Shown: piece by piece, positions 62,834 through 64,000 of the stretch
Layout of the letters: every line of letters begins with the position of its first letter
Numbering within the stretch: position 1 is the first letter of the stretch
Source of the DNA: Allomuricauda sp.
GTDB lineage: Bacteria; Bacteroidota; Bacteroidia; Flavobacteriales; Flavobacteriaceae
Assembly: GCA_003712125.1 (NCBI GenBank)
Contig: RHLF01000002.1
Coordinates: forward strand, 248,001 to 312,000
Reading direction: 5' to 3'
DNA: 64,000 nt
The notes under the pieces: generated by a model
Database searches by the model: none
What the model was told of the DNA's origin: nothing
The model's input: the letters and a program-made list of their open reading frames with translations, nothing else
Program-made: the position numbers and the translations under genes

Positions 62834-62874
62834 CTCCGTGAAGTTTAATCAATCTGCACCAAAAGTTCTTTAAC

Positions 62875-63822
62875 ATGCTCACCAGAAGGCATATCAGGGT
62901 AAAGGTAATGCAGTGCATTTATGCGCTGGTTCAAGCCAAGGATGAATCGCTGCAAAAACAAGAGAAGTTTTTGAGATTTAGCATCGAGAATATGTACACC
63001 CTTTATCTCTTGGTGTTGGGGCTGCTCGCTGAATTGCATCAATTGGCCCAAAAGCATGTCAGCCATGCAGAAAAAAAGTACATTTCTACAGCGGAAGATC
63101 AATACCCCGATAAGGAAAAGTTTGTAAATAACCAGCTATTGCTCCAAATAGCGACCAACCCCATATTAGGCAACGAACTCAAAAAGCGGAAGCTTGATAA
63201 TTGGAATATGCATGCCGATTATGTAAAGATCATCTACAAGGATATTTGTGAGAGTGATCTATACAAGTCCTATATGCTTGATCAAAAAAACAGCTATGAA
63301 AAGGACAGGGATTTTTTGATTGACATCTTCAAGCAAATCGTGGCGCCCAATGAAAAGATTTATGAATATTTCGAGGACGATCAACTGACTTGGGTAGATG
63401 ATATCCCCATTATTAATACCTATTTGGTCAAGCATTTAAAAAAGGCTACTTCGTCCGTAGGGGATCGTTTTTTCTTGCCCAGATTGTTGAAAGATGAGCA
63501 AGACATGGTTTTTGCCAATGATCTGCTTACCAAAACTTTGTTGAATGATGCACAATGGGAGGCTGAAATCGAACAAAAAACCCCAAATTGGGACAATGAT
63601 CGAATTGCAGAGGTTGATTTCATTTTACTCAAAATGGCGATTTGTGAACTATTGAACTTTCCCTCAATTCCAGAAAAGGTGACCTTAAACGAGTATTTAG
63701 AAATTGCCAAAGAGTATTCAACACCAAAAAGTAGCATTTTTATCAATGGGGTGCTTGATAAATTGGTCAAGGAATATAAGTCAAGTGGTAGGTTGCAAAA
63801 AGTGGGCAGGGGTTTGCTTTAA
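62875..63822 (+). CDS. nusB: Transcription antitermination factor NusB (long form)
   Basis: rRNA antitermination protein. 315 residues, more than twice the E. coli length, as is usual in Bacteroidota: the first part (1-170, MLTRRHIRVKVMQCIYALVQ) is an extra helical region and the NusB fold occupies about 175-305 (LLTKTLLNDAQWEAEIEQ, DFILLKMAICELLNFPSIPEKVTLNEYLEIAKEYSTPKSSIFINGVLDKL). Followed after 41 bases by a DUF1573-like lipoprotein gene, a conserved order in the class. Confidence 0.93.
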   Translation: MLTRRHIRVKVMQCIYALVQAKDESLQKQEKFLRFSIENMYTLYLLVLGLLAELHQLAQKHVSHAEKKYISTAEDQYPDKEKFVNNQLLLQIATNPILGNELKKRKLDNWNMHADYVKIIYKDICESDLYKSYMLDQKNSYEKDRDFLIDIFKQIVAPNEKIYEYFEDDQLTWVDDIPIINTYLVKHLKKATSSVGDRFFLPRLLKDEQDMVFANDLLTKTLLNDAQWEAEIEQKTPNWDNDRIAEVDFILLKMAICELLNFPSIPEKVTLNEYLEIAKEYSTPKSSIFINGVLDKLVKEYKSSGRLQKVGRGLL

Positions 63823-63842
63823 AGAAGAATTAATTATTTTTG
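63814..63842 (+). promoter_or_regulatory. Promoter TTG-N18-TATTTTTG
   Basis: TTG at 63814-63816, inside the end of nusB, and TATTTTTG at 63835-63842; 21 bases before the ATG at 63864. Confidence 0.6.
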
Positions 63843-63863
63843 TAGAAATCAAAAAGTGATATA

Positions 63864-64000
63864 ATGAAAAGAATAGTCAGTTTATTTAGTGCTTTGGTAC
63901 TTGTAGGTGTTTTTGCCTCTTGTAAAGACAAGGCAACTGAAAAAATCAAAACAGACAATGTTGAAGTAGCTGCAAATCGTGATGCAGAGCAGAAAAATCT
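63864..64000 (+). CDS. Lipoprotein, DUF1573-like (partial, runs off the window)
   Basis: Starts MKRIVSLFSALVLVGVFASC with lipobox FASC (Cys20), then KDKATEKIKTDNV. Only the first 45 codons are in the window. In related genomes the gene after nusB encodes a DUF1573 lipoprotein followed by yajC, so this is the probable identity (inference from order; the DUF1573 domain itself is not visible). Confidence 0.7.
   Translation, partial: MKRIVSLFSALVLVGVFASCKDKATEKIKTDNVEVAANRDAEQKN

Noticed and set aside
1-64000. tRNA or rRNA genes, CRISPR arrays, IS elements, prophage
   Set aside because: Gaps between genes were read for cloverleaf ends, regularly spaced repeats and transposase-like proteins; none were found, though a covariance search was not possible.

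Overview
This 64 kb window reads as a chromosomal segment of a marine-type member of the Flavobacteriaceae (Bacteroidota). The support is the gene complement (type III glutamine synthetase, a 315-residue NusB followed by a DUF1573-type lipoprotein, DUF3276, DUF4920, DUF3570/DUF4266, SDR-type fructuronate reductase, a DnaJ with a reduced zinc finger) and promoters of the Bacteroidota type (TTG, 15-21 bases, TAnnTTTG). Shine-Dalgarno sequences are mostly absent. Coding density is very high, with several 4-base ATGA/TTGA overlaps and three convergent genes that overlap at their 3' ends. I see no tRNA, rRNA, IS element, prophage, CRISPR array or integron. Only two stretches longer than 300 bases lack a gene of normal size: 16273-16639 (a strong terminator plus small hairpins) and 53376-53892 (two micro-ORFs).

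Layout. 0-5.4 kb: glnN (GSIII), a threonine-dehydratase-like PLP enzyme, an S41 protease and a membrane protein. 5.4-7.5 kb: a DUF1080 lipoprotein convergent with that membrane protein, and divergent purM. 7.5-10.9 kb: an envelope redox cassette (Rieske lipoprotein, thioredoxin-like protein, ApbE flavin transferase, a DUF4266 lipoprotein with a GGGCGCN tail, a DUF3570 outer-membrane protein). 11-14.6 kb: prfA, pyrF, a small ORF, an alpha/beta hydrolase and a secreted protein. 14.7-17.3 kb, minus strand: a membrane-anchored AraC-type regulator and a DUF4197 lipoprotein. 17.5-22 kb: fused isobutyryl-CoA mutase IcmF, a helical protein and an Lrp regulator. 22-25 kb: envelope hydrolase and lipoproteins.

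25-28.7 kb, minus strand: glnK, amtB and an outer-membrane porin form a nitrogen-acquisition operon, preceded by crcB and a 59-residue membrane protein. 28.8-33 kb: small housekeeping genes (MazG-like pyrophosphohydrolase, ilvE, mnmD, a TIGR01777 protein). 32.9-34.6 kb: grpE-dnaJ. 34.7-40 kb: an ABC-2 exporter, MscS channel, outer-membrane barrel and a sigma-54 activator without a DNA-binding domain, all in one direction. 40-45 kb: PPK2 and an M28 peptidase, then an AraC-VOC-VOC operon. 45.3-52.3 kb: a hexuronate region made of two convergent operons: an Nramp-fold transporter without the canonical metal motifs, coupled to a Gfo/Idh oxidoreductase and a TIM-barrel isomerase, facing uxaC, uxuA and a fructuronate reductase. 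52.4-64 kb: a cyclophilin-FKBP fusion, DinB protein, GNAT, cupin, redoxin, BASS transporter, acyltransferase, M14 peptidase, DUF3276, ABC exporter, nusB and a cut-off lipoprotein gene.

How the parts work together. GSIII, PII and Amt form the ammonium uptake and assimilation circuit; both transcription units carry an inverted repeat of the form CCCC-N10-GGGG upstream, which I propose as a shared operator. The uronate genes convert glucuronate to fructuronate, mannonate and 2-keto-3-deoxygluconate. The most novel-looking items are the shared CCCC-N10-GGGG element, the motif-less Nramp-like transporter coupled to sugar enzymes, three micro-membrane proteins that align without gaps around a conserved intramembrane Asn, and the ApbE/DUF4266/DUF3570 cassette.
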